From Cololabis saira (taxonomy: Eukaryota > Chordata > Actinopteri > Beloniformes > Belonidae), in contig NC_084600.1 in NCBI RefSeq assembly GCF_033807715.1, forward strand, positions 46,155,824-46,219,823: 64,000 bases of DNA. The letters are read 5' to 3'. Both the position numbers and the translations under genes were made by a program. Numbering within the stretch: the stretch's first letter is position 1; every line of letters starts with the position of its first letter. Of the stretch, positions 37,801-48,900 are shown in pieces. The notes under the pieces were generated by a model. The model ran no database searches, had not been told where the DNA came from, and worked only from the letters and a program-made list of their open reading frames with translations.

Positions 37801-38337
37801 GATAACAAAAATCGGGTAAATGGTTATTGATGTCATTAATTAATAGCCTGCTTACTGTGTTGTCTTCAATAATATTTGTAAATATATATAATATAAACTC
37901 CTAAGTATGTGTTTGTGTGAGTGTGTATGAGGGGGTGCTTTCCACGGCAGGGGTGCTGAATACGGCACAACACCACAATAACAGCAGCCATCGGTGCGTA
38001 ATGCTGGGCAGATTAGCACCTTCCTTTCCAACGTATTAAATACAGACGCAATCACAATCCCCGCAATTACTTTCAGGCTTGGTAAATCTCATTGCGTGTG
38101 GTAAATGAACCTATTTGCATTTTCCCCTCCCAGTATTTAGCGTTTTCTGGCGGGTACGCCCCATATTGATTATTCATCAGGGCAAAAGTACTAAATGAAC
38201 AGCGTGTGCTATTTTGCTCATTTGAGAGGCGCAGTCCTCTTTGCACGCTGTTAGTAGATCACCTTGCACATTGGTTTGCAGGTGATGTCAAGTTTGCACA
38301 CGTTTTTACACACGCAAACCTTTAGTAAATCAGGCCC

Positions 38338-38660
38338 TCAGTCTTTATTCACTCAGTCTTTATTCACTCAGTCTTTCTGTCACTCAGTCTTTCTGTCACT
38401 CAGTCTTTATTCACTCAGTCTTTCTGTCACTCAGTCTTTATTCACTCAGTCTTTCTGACACTCAGTCTTTATTCACTCAGTCTTTATTCACTCAGTCTTT
38501 CTGTCACTCAGTCTTTATTCACTCAGTCTTTATTCACTCAGTCTTTATTCACTCAGTCTTTATTCACTCAGTCTTTATTCACTCAGTCTTTCTGACACTC
38601 AGTGGATTAACCCACCATGAAGTTGCATCTCTGACGTCATGCACGTTCCCTCTATAAAAG
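38338..38660. repeat. CACTCAGTCTTTATTCA minisatellite, outer part, and element edge
   Basis: About 17 units to about 38602, then CCATGAAGTTGCATCTCTGA and CGTCATGCACGTTCCCT, the inverse of 18949-19007. Confidence 0.85.
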
Positions 38661-38697
38661 TGAGAAAGGAGTCCGAGCTCAGACCTTTGCAACAGGT

Positions 38698-38706
38698 TTA
38701 TTTATT
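38698..38706 (-). promoter_or_regulatory. candidate polyadenylation signal of the NLRC3-like gene
   Basis: Overlapping AATAAATAAA on the minus strand about 690 bp after the stop codon. Confidence 0.35.
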
Positions 38707-38935
38707 TATCAGAATGTATTTACACAAGTGTCAAAAGACAAACACAAACTTCAGATCATGTGTGTGTTTGTGTGTGTTTGTATCAAATATTATACAAACT
38801 GGAAAAGTTCATTGTAAAATGGAAATGTTTAGATTTGAAGCTCAAACTTTCTTTCAGGGAAGAAACAAGACTTTAAGAATCTAAACGTGAAGTCAAACAT
38901 GAAAACATTTAGAGACAGAATCAAGAATAAAACAA

Positions 38936-39160
38936 GAATGAGATAAAAATCTCCCACAGTCCAAAAACATGCATGCTAGGTTAATTGATCATTCTAAATT
39001 TCCCGTAGGTGTGAATGTGAGTGTGTCTGGTTGTTTGTGGGGACTGCAGGTGGAAACTAGCATTACTGCTAAAACCCGGTGTATTTACACTGCTCAATGT
39101 AGTGTTAAATAATATGCATTGTCCCGTCTAAATAAACTTTGAACTTTGAACTTTGATAGT
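38936..39160. repeat. widespread teleost dispersed repeat and LINE-like tail
   Basis: CCCACAGTCCAAAAACATGC with TTAATTGATCATTCTAAATT is a very common fish repeat segment. It is followed at 39128 by AATAAACTTTGAACTTTGAA. Confidence 0.5.
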
Positions 39161-39251
39161 CAACAATTGAGTAAATTATTCAACGTTTAAATGTGAAAAA
39201 GATCAAAGAAAAATACAATAAACCAAAAAACTAAAGATAAATGGTGATTAT

Positions 39252-39353
<102 letters not shown>

Positions 39354-39399
39354 GGAGACACTGAGGAACCAGAACCAGAGCCAGAGTCCAAGTCCAGTC

Positions 39400-39956
39400 C
39401 TAAACTGGACACAGAGACACTGAGGATCCAGGACAGGACGTAAACCCAGACCTGGGCCAGGACCAGAGTCCAAATCCAGCACAGAGAGGTCCAGTGAAGC
39501 TGGTGTTGAAGGTGTGGAGGTGGATCCTTCTGTCAGAGACGACTTCATAGAAGGACAGAGTTCCAGCAGGAACGTCCACGTAAACTGCTGCTCTGCTAGG
39601 ACGTGAGGAGGTGATGGATGTGTCTCTGTTATTGTGCGAAACTTGGTACTGATCACCTGGAGAACAGTTCAGACTCCAGGAATGATTGTTTCCTCCAAAC
39701 CTGCAGTCATTAGAGCGTCCTTTCCTGCTGATTCTTCTGTAACTCACTGATACAGAAACCTCTCTGCTCCACTGGACCTCCCAGTAACAGCGACCCGTCA
39801 GAACTTCTCTACACAGCAGCTGACGATGATCATCAAACCTGTCTGGATGATCAGGATATGACTGATCCTCCAACACATACATCATCTTCCTGTTGTTGTC
39901 AAACAGTTTGATGTTGTTGTGGATTGTGTTTGTGTCGACGGTGAGTCGACAGGAAT
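39400..39956 (-). CDS. nlrc3l: NLRC3-like PRY-SPRY (B30.2) exon with stop
   Basis: SCRLTVDTNTIHNNIKLFDN, YPDHPDRFDDHRQLLCREVL, GRCYWEVQW, VSVSYRRISRKGRSNDCRFG, AGTLSFYEV, LHTFNTSFTGPLCAGFG ending SVSLCPV. The last part before SVSLCPV is longer than usual (SWPRSGFTSCPG). Confidence 0.9.
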
Positions 39957-42900
39957 CTGATGGAGAGAACAAACAAGCAGCTGCAGTTATTATTGATCAG
40001 TTATTGATCACTGATGGACTCATGAACGAGTGAAGATGGTTGAATAAAAACACACTTACACTTCCTCAGACCTGGTGTCAGCCATCGTTGTCCAGCAGGC
40101 TCCACCCTGGAAGGAGGAGGAGGATCAGACCAGCTCAGTCTCTCTCAGAGGAAGCAGAGATGTCAGAGCCCCCCCCCCCCCCCACCCAGCAGTGTGTCCT
40201 ACCTGAGAGTGTCCTACCTGAGAGTGTCCTACCTGAGAGTGTCCAGTCTCCAGCGGGGATCCTCCAGTCTAGACAGAAGCTTCCCTGCTGACTCTCCTGG
40301 ATGGTTGTAGCTCAGGTCCAGCTCTCTCAGGTGGGAGGGGTTGGAGGTCAGAGCTGAGACCAGAGAAGAACTTCCTTCCTCTGAGATCAGACAGCCTGAC
40401 AGCCTGCAGACACACAACACAGGTCTATGCATGTCTTCTGCTCAAGTGTCCTGCTGCAGACACACAACACAGGTATATGCATGTCCTCTGCTCAAGTGAC
40501 CTGCTGCAGACACAGAACACAGGTCTATGCATGTTCTCTGCTCAGGTGTCCTGCTGCAGACACGTTTAGCAGCATGTTCACTGGACCTGGAGAAGACTTG
40601 AATGAATCCTGACCTGAGAGACTCCAGGTGACAGTGTGGACTCTCCAGTCCAGGACACAGCTGCTTCAGTCCAGAATCCTGCAGGTCGTTGTTGCTCAGG
40701 TCCAGTTCTGTCAGACTGGAGGACTGAGAGCTGAGAACTGAGGACAGAAGTGGACAGATGTTCCCTGAGAGGTGACAGCCATTCAGTCTGCAGAGGAGAT
40801 TAAAGAGAGATCATGAGGTCATTTACATTTCATGTAAATGTGTTCTATCTCACACTGTCCAGAAAGTTGTTGTGTTGTTGAAAAATGAAAATTGTTTTTT
40901 ATTCTTTTTAAATTGAGCTATTCATTTGATTTTTCTCAATATCTTGTTTGAGAGTGTGATGAGAAAATGTAAATCCTGACTTTCAAAAGAGGAAGTTTAG
41001 AGTCATAATGCCATTGTGCTGATTATAATGTTATTTTTTGTACTTTTAGGAGGTGTTCTACTGTCTGTCTCTAAGCATTTGGTTTATGTATTTTAATTAA
41101 TGATAATGTTGTAATGAAGCTGAGGATTCTGATGAGACCCCAGATAAACTGCTGTGAAAGGTCAGCAGCTAACGGGGATCTAATAAAACAACCAAACAAT
41201 CAGTTGTAATGGTCACCAGTTGAACACTTGGTGAATCCTGACCTGAGAGACTCCAGGTGACAGTGTGGACTCTCCAGTCCAGGACACAGCTGCTCCAGTC
41301 CAGAATCCTGCAGGTCGTTGTTGCTCAGGTCCAGTTCTGTCAGACTGGAGGACTGAGAGCTGAGAACTGAGGACAGAAGTGGACAGATGTCCTCTGAGAG
41401 GTGACAGTCACTCAGTCTGCAGACGGAAGAAAAGAACAACAACCAGGTTATTTCACTGTTGTGGAAGAAAATGTAGTTGTGTCTGCAACTGTTCTGCTGG
41501 TCTTCAGCTCATCCTGCCCCCCCAGGACAAACAGAAATGAAAGTGTTTCCTTGTCAGAGTTCATGTTTGTGTGTGATTTTAGGTCCAATGTGTCATTAAA
41601 GTCTCTGGAAATGAAAGATCCAGCGTAAACTCACTCATGTGAGGTTGTGCTGAAGAAAAGACCCCAAACAAGTGAAGAAAACATGAAATGTGGAGGTAAA
41701 ACCAGACGTAGTCAGTAACTAGCCTCCACTGCAGAGGTCCAACATGTGTCTGTTGGTACTTACAGAACTTTCTTGGAGGCTTTGACCACCGGCAGCAGCC
41801 TCCGTAGAGTCTCCTCTGAAGCTGAGAACTTCTTCAAGTCAAACACTTCCAGATCCTTTTTTGATGAAAGTAAGATGAAGGCCAGAGCTGACCACTGAGC
41901 AGGAGACAGTTTATCTGTGGAGAGACGTCCTGACCTCAGGGACTGTTGGACCTCCTTCACCAGAGACCGATCGTTCAGTTCATTCAGACAGTGGAACAGG
42001 TTGATGCTTCTCTCTGCAGACAGATCCTCACTGATCTTCTTCTTGATGTATTCAACTGTTTCCTGATTGTTCTGTGAACTTCTTTGGTTTGATGTCATCA
42101 GACCTCGAAGGAGGTTCTGATTGGTCTCCAGTGAAAGACCCAGGAGGAAGCGGAGGAACAAGTCCAGGTGTCCGTTGGGACTCTGTAAGGCCTTGTCCAC
42201 AGCTGTCTGATGGAGCTTAGTCATGGCTCTTGTTTTAAACCACCAGAAGATGTTATTTTGTTCTTGCAGCAGGTTGACTCCAGACTTGATGAAGGTCTGA
42301 TGGAAATGAAGAGCAGCCAGAAACTCCTGAACACTCAGATGGATGAAGCAGAAGACCTGGTCCTGGTACAGGTCGCTCTCCTCTCTAAAGATCTGGGTGA
42401 ACACTCCTGAGTACACTGAAGCCGCTCTGACATTGATGCCACACTCTCTCAGGTCTGATTCATAGAAGATCAGGTTTCCTTTCTGCAGCTGCTCAAAAGC
42501 CAGTTTTCCCAGAGACTTGATCATCTTCCTGCTCTTTGGACTCCAGTGTGGATCCGTCTCAGCTCCTCCGTCATACTTGACCTTCTTCAGTTTGGCCTGG
42601 ACCACCAGGAAGTGGATGTACATCTCAGTCAGGGTCTTGGGCAGCCCCCCTCCCTCTCTGGTTTCCAGGACGTTCTCCAGGACGTTCTCCAGGACCGTAG
42701 CAGTGATCCAGCAGAACACTGGGATGTGGCACATGATGTGGAGGCTCCGTGATGTCTTGATGTGGGAGATGATCCTCCTGGTCTGTTTCTTATCTCTGAA
42801 CCTCTTCCTGAAGTATTCCTCTTTCTGTGGGTCAGTGAACCCTCTGACCTCCGTCACCATGGAGACACACTCAGGAGGGATCTGATTGGCTGCTGCGGGT

Positions 42901-45900
42901 CGTGTGGTGATCCAGACACGAGCAGAAGGAAGCAGGTTCCCCCTGATGAGGTTTGTCAGCAGCACGTCCACTGAGGTGGACCTTCTGGGGTCACTGAGGA
43001 ATGTAGAGTTGTGGAAGTCCAGAGGAGGTCGACTCTCATCCAGACCGTCAAAGATGAACACGACCTGGAAGTCTTCAAAGCTGCAGAATCCTTTGGTTTC
43101 AGAGAAGAAGTGATGAACTAGTTCCACCAAGCTGAACTTCTCCTCTCTCAGCACATTCAGCTGTCTGAAGGTGAATGGAAGCAGGAACTGGATGTCCTTG
43201 TTGGTTCTGCCTTCAGCCCAGTCCAGACTGAACTTCTGTGTTAGGACTGTTTTCCCAATGCCGGCCACTCCCTTCGTCATCACCGTTCTGACTGGTCCTC
43301 CTCTTCCAGGTGGGGGTTTAAAGATGTCTTCCTGTCTGACGGCTGTTTCTGCTCCGTCTGGTTTCCTGGAAGCTGCTTCAATCTGTCTGACTTCATGTTC
43401 ATTGTTGACCTCTCCGGTCCCTCCCTCTGTGATGTAGAGCTCCGTGTAGATCTGCTCCAGAAGGGTTTTATTTCCTGCTTTAATGATTCCCTCAGACAAA
43501 TGCTTGTGCTTCTTCTGCAGCTGAACTTTGAGTTTGGATTGACAAACGGCAGCGACGGTCTCTAAATAAAGATAAAGAAAAACACTTAGGGCCTGATTTA
43601 CTAAAGGTTTGTGTGCGTAAAAACGTGTGCAAACTTGACAGCACCCGCAAACCAAAGTGCCAGCTGATCTACTAACAGCGTGCAAAGAGGACTGCGCCTC
43701 TCAAATGAGCAAAATAGCACACGCAATTCATTTAGTACCTTTGCCCTGATGAATAATCAATATGGGGCGTACCCGCCAGAAATCGCTAAATACTGGGAGG
43801 GGAAAATGCAAATATGTCCATTTACCACACGCAATGAGATTTACCAAGCCTGAAAGTTTTTGCGGGGATTGTGATTGCGTCTGTATTTAATACGTTCGAA
43901 AGGAAGGTGCTAATCTGCCCAGCATTACGCAGGGATGCTTGTTGGTGCCTGATTTGAGGACTGGGGTGGGGATGGCTCAACTGTTAAATCGAGTATTATT
44001 CAGCAAAAGGTTGCCACAGGAGGCACATTAATTTTTTTATTTGTGATAATAAATCAATCACATGTGCCGTATTCAGCACCCCTGCCGTGAAAAGCACCCC
44101 CTCGTCTGACAAAAATGATATTCTCATTCCGTGTCACGTTCTGTTTAGCATCCAGTTTTGTGTTAATGATTCATGTTTAAATGCGCTCATGGATTCCACA
44201 ATAGTCATACTTTCCCACAATCACAGTCACAGATAACAAAAATCGGGTAAATGGTTATTGATGTCATTAATTAATAGCCTGCTTACTGTGTTGTCTTCCA
44301 TAATATTTGTAAATATATATAATATAAACTCCTAAGTATGTGTTTGTGTGAGTGTGTATATATAAATATATTGAAGTGTCAGTGTGTTGTTTTTTTTCTT
44401 GGTCTACTTATCATTGAATATACGAGTGTCAGGGTTTGACACTTCACCCCCCAGTTTGTGACTTTCAGTTTCTGTCTCTCCCCGCCTGTGTCCCATCTGC
44501 CCTGATTGTGTCTGCACCTGTGTCTCGTCATATCTCGTTATCCCCTCAGTATATCTTGTCTTGTCATTCCTTGGTTCCCTGTCGGTCCGTACTGGTTCTT
44601 CCTCCATGTCTCCTCGTCATTTTTTCCTGTTCCTGGTTTTTGTTAATCCTGCTCTGAAGCGCTTTGTTTTTGCCTTTTTGTAATTAAACCCTTTTGTTGT
44701 GAACTCCTGGCTCCTGCTCTCCTGCTTTTGGGTCCTCAACAACCAAACCCGAACAGAACGGACCGACCAGATGGACCCAGTGGGAGAGCGCCTCACCCTA
44801 ATGGAGTTTTCGCGCCGGGCCGAAGAGGCGGAGTATGGGGACCCCCTTTTGGGAACATGCCAGGCTCGGGGTGGGCCCAGGAGCCTGCAGGCTCAGGGGA
44901 GGCAACGGCGACGGCGTCAGCGCCAGCCCCAGCTTGTTCCAGCTCCAGCTCCTGCACCTGTCCCTGTTCCAGTGGTGGTCCCGTGTCCCCCCCCAGCCAG
45001 CTCCGAGGACCCGTGTCCCCCCCCAGCCCGCCCTGGATGTGGACTGTGGGGACATCTGGGATCTGTCCCTTGAGGGGGGGCCAGCGCCTCGGACCCGGGT
45101 ACCCCCGCAGCCGGTGCCCCGACCCGGGTACCCCCGCAGCCGGTGCCCCGGACCCGGGTATCCCCGCAGCCATGTCAAGTTCTAGAGCCCTGTCAAGTTC
45201 CAGGGCCCCGTCAAGTCCCAGAGCCTCGTCAAGTCCCCGAGCCCAGCCAAGAGTTCCCGCCACGCCCCCTGCCAAGACCCACGCCAAGACCCAGGCCTAG
45301 GCCTCGGGGACGCCCCCCCGAGCTCTCTCGCTGGTCTGCTCGGTCCCGAGGACGGCCCCCGGAACTTTGGCCGTGTGTGGCCTGGGCCCTCCTCCAGGCC
45401 CCTACTGCCCACCCTGGGTTGGGACTGTTGGGACTTCTGGGATCTGTCACTTGAGGGGGGGTACTGTCAGGGTTTGACACTTCACCCCCCAGTTTGTGAC
45501 TTTCAGTTTCTGTCTGCCTGTGTCCCATCTGCCCTGATTGTGTCTGCACCTGTGTCTCGTCATGTCTCGTTATCCCTTCAGTATATCTTGTCTTGTCATT
45601 CCTTGGTTCCCTGTCGGTCCGTACTGTTCTCCCTCCATGTCTCCTCGTTGTTTTTTACTGTTCCTGGTTTTTTGTTAATCCTGCTCTGCAGCGCTTTGTT
45701 TTTGCCTTTTTGTAATTAAACCCTTTTGTTATGAACTCCTGGCTCCTGCTCTCCTGCTTTTGGGTCCTCAACAACCAAACCCGAACAACGAGGGGGTGCT
45801 TTTCACGGCAGGGGTGCTGAATTCGGCACAACAATTTGCCTCTTCCACTAATATCTCTAACTCCAACTCGTCAAATTTCATTTTGCGCTCGCAAACCGTA

Positions 45901-48900
45901 AGACACGCAACACCTCATTTAAATACTGAGGTTTGCACCTGTTATCAATTGCGCACGCAATCTTAGTTGATCACCCTCAAAACACACAACAACAGCACGT
46001 GCAAACTTTTTCAGTGCACACGCAATTTAGTACTCTTTATTTAGGATCTTAGTAAATCGGGCCCTTAGTGCTTTAAAACCAGCCCATAACAAGTTCTACT
46101 TCCTCTAAAGAATCAACATTTCAACATTCACTGATCAGCCGTTCAATGAGGAGTATTGAAGCGTTTTCCTCCCAAAAACCCTCCGATCAATCAGAGGAAC
46201 AACAACAGTGTTTCCTCTACGACTCACTTCAGACACACCAGTTGTGTTTGTTTTGTGTTTGCTGGAACTGAATATTGAATCCACACGGTTCAACTCTTTA
46301 GAATAAAACTTTAATTTACTGGGATATTAATGACCCTATTAATGAGATGTTCCTAACAGAAGATGAGCTGAGTTCCTCCACCTTCCAGTGGGTTTAATGT
46401 TGTGTCTGATCTGTGAATGTTGGTCCTCTACTGAGACATTGGGTGTGGTTTATCCAGCAGCTCAGATGTTCAGAGAAACGTCTTACTGCTCTGCAGGAGG
46501 TCGGCCAGCTTCTCCTGCTTCCTCCTCCTCAAGAACTTCACTGTGACCTTCATGAATGTCTCTCTGATGCTCTTCTGCTCTTCATCTCCATCCTCCCCCA
46601 GACTCTCTGAGGATTCTGGGTAATCTGGACTCAGAACCTTCAGGATCTTCTTCAGCTCGTCCTTCACAAACATGACGATGTCGTCCTCCAGCAGCTGGAA
46701 CAGAAGACCACATGAAGGACACAACCAGACTGAAACCATGGAGACAAACATCAGGTCCATGTTGGACAGACTGACAGTCCACTGGTCTCCAGAGACCAGC
46801 ATGGAGACAAACATCAGGTCCATGATGGACAGACTGACAGTCCACTGGTCTCCAGAGACCAGCATGGAGACAAACATCAGGTCCATGATGGACAGACTGA
46901 CAGTCCACTGGTCTCCAGAGACCAGCATGGAGACAAACATCAGGTTCATGTTGGACAGACTGACAGTCCACTGGTCTCCAGAGACCAGCATGGAGACAAA
47001 CATTAGGCTTGTTGGACAGACTGACAGTCCACTGGTCTCCAGAGACCAGCATGGAGACAAACATCAGGTCCATGTTGGACAGACTGACAGTCCACTGGTA
47101 TCCAGAGACCAGCATGGAGACAAACATCAGGTCCATGTTGGACAGACTGACAGTCGACTGGTCTCCAGAGACCAGCATGGAGACAAACATCAGGTCCATG
47201 TTGGACAGACTGACAGTCCACTGGTCTCCAGAGACCAGCATGCAGATGGACATCAGGACAGATGGAGACAGTTGTTGTTCATGTACAGACCTGAAAGACG
47301 GAGTCCAGCTGGGTCTGATGCTGCTGGACAGACGGACCACTGGGGGACTCTGAGATCTGCTGGTCCACTCTGTGGAGGAATCATGAAGAACTAGGTCACA
47401 TGATGTCTGAAGGTCCATGGAGTCATGTTTGGATGAGGACAGTCCACCAGAGGACTTCCTGTCCTGTTAAAGGTTCTCTGGTCCTCCTGAGACTGAGAAC
47501 GTCCACGTCTTTCTCCCAGTACCAGCTCTCAATCTGGTGGTACAAGAAGGTCCAGCAAGTGTCCACAAGGACCAGCTTCTCAACAGATCAATGTCCACAT
47601 GGTTCCAGGAACCCTCTGTCCTCCTGCATCCAGCAGCACCGTTCACCTGAGGAGAACTTCCTCCCTAAATGATGTTGCAACCTCAGCAGAAAGATGCCCC
47701 TGCTGGACAAACCGCTGAACAGTGTTGTGCAAGTTCATACTTCTCATGAACTAGTTCAAAGTTCGATTCACATAGTTTAAAAATGAACTGTTCATAGTTC
47801 ACCATTTTCATTTTGAACTAGTTTAAATTCAGTTCATTTCAATATTTTTAGGTGAGAAGTACGAATGAAAAGCCCCCCTATCCTAAAACTGTTCACCGTA
47901 TACAGTGGTCTTCAACCCTGGTCCTCAGGACCCTCATCCTGGACCTCAGGTCCCCTGTCCTGCATGTTTTAGATGTTTCCCCTCAGAACCCTGATATAAA
48001 TGACTGTCATTAACAGACTTGTGCAGACCTGGATGACAAGCTGATGACGGCCATTAATTAGAGTCAGGTGTGATGATGCAGGAAACATGTAAAACATGCA
48101 GGACAGGGTTGAAGACCCCTGCTGAATACAATCATGTTTTGTCTTAGTAACTTTTTTGATTGTTAAGGACTTGCAGATATTTCCTCACACTGGACTGATG
48201 CTTTAACTCCACATGACGTTTCAAATGTGAAGTTGACGAGGCAGACGCTCGGACTTGTTTTCTCAGCGCAGGTGGACATAATTTGCACAGAAAGGTTAGA
48301 TTTTTACCGTCAGACTCTTTTGGGAGACGATGTGTAAAATTCCCGCAGATAATGATAAGGATCTTCATCTGACGCTGCGTCTGCAACGTCTCTCTGCACC
48401 TGTCAAGGCTGATTTATGGTTCCGCGTTAAATCGACGGCGAAGACTACGGCGTAGGGTACGCGGCGACGCGAACCATACGGTCCGCACGCCGCGTACCCT
48501 ACGCCGTATAAATCAGCCTACATTCGTAAAGACTGCACCGGGCTCGTCGAGCATTTTAAATGTGCCGCCCGCTGGTGAAATAAGAAGGATTATTCCGTAA
48601 CAATTGGACCTAAACTGTGAAGCTGAAACTCACATAATCTGACCAGTTCAAATTCCAGTTCATGATCTGCAGAATGAACAAGTTCACGTTCAAGTTCTTT
48701 ACGTGTAAATATGTTGCGTTCAGTTCAACGTTCTCACACAAATGAACGTGTTCAATGAACAACACTGCCGCTGAACTACAGTCACTCAGAAGAGACTCCA
48801 ACACCCCCTTTATAGTCTGCTGTGTTTCTGGAAACATCAACAACCATCTAACAACGGCAGCAAAACAGACAAATGTTCACTTTAAACATGTTACCATGGA

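Larger units (their letters stand above)
34571..38337 (+). mobile_element. PIF/Harbinger-like element, copy 1, with LINE insertions
   Basis: Ends GGGCCTGATTTACTAAGATC and (inverted) GGGCCTGATTTACTAAAGGT, flanked by TCA on both sides (3-bp duplication). Its own content is the start of a Myb/SANT-like protein and non-coding ends. Most of its length is a LINE RT fragment and an L1-like LINE. The same family is at 43589-46064. Confidence 0.85.
47720..48767. mobile_element. hAT element with BED-finger remnant
   Basis: Ends CAGTGTTGTGCAAGTTCATA and (inverted) CAGTGTTGTTCATTGAACA with the 8-bp duplication CCGCTGAA on both sides (47712-47719 and 48768-48775). Length 1048 bp; the catalytic domain is lost. 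In intron 3 of the NLRC3-like gene. Confidence 0.9.

Noticed and set aside
44728..45300. 190-codon Pro-rich ORF as a host gene
   Set aside because: It lies between two LTRs; only the gag-like start has a likely meaning.
46470..47418. Long ORFs on both strands over the 61-bp repeat
   Set aside because: Splice sites at 47291 and 46694 place the repeat in an intron of the NLRC3-like gene.
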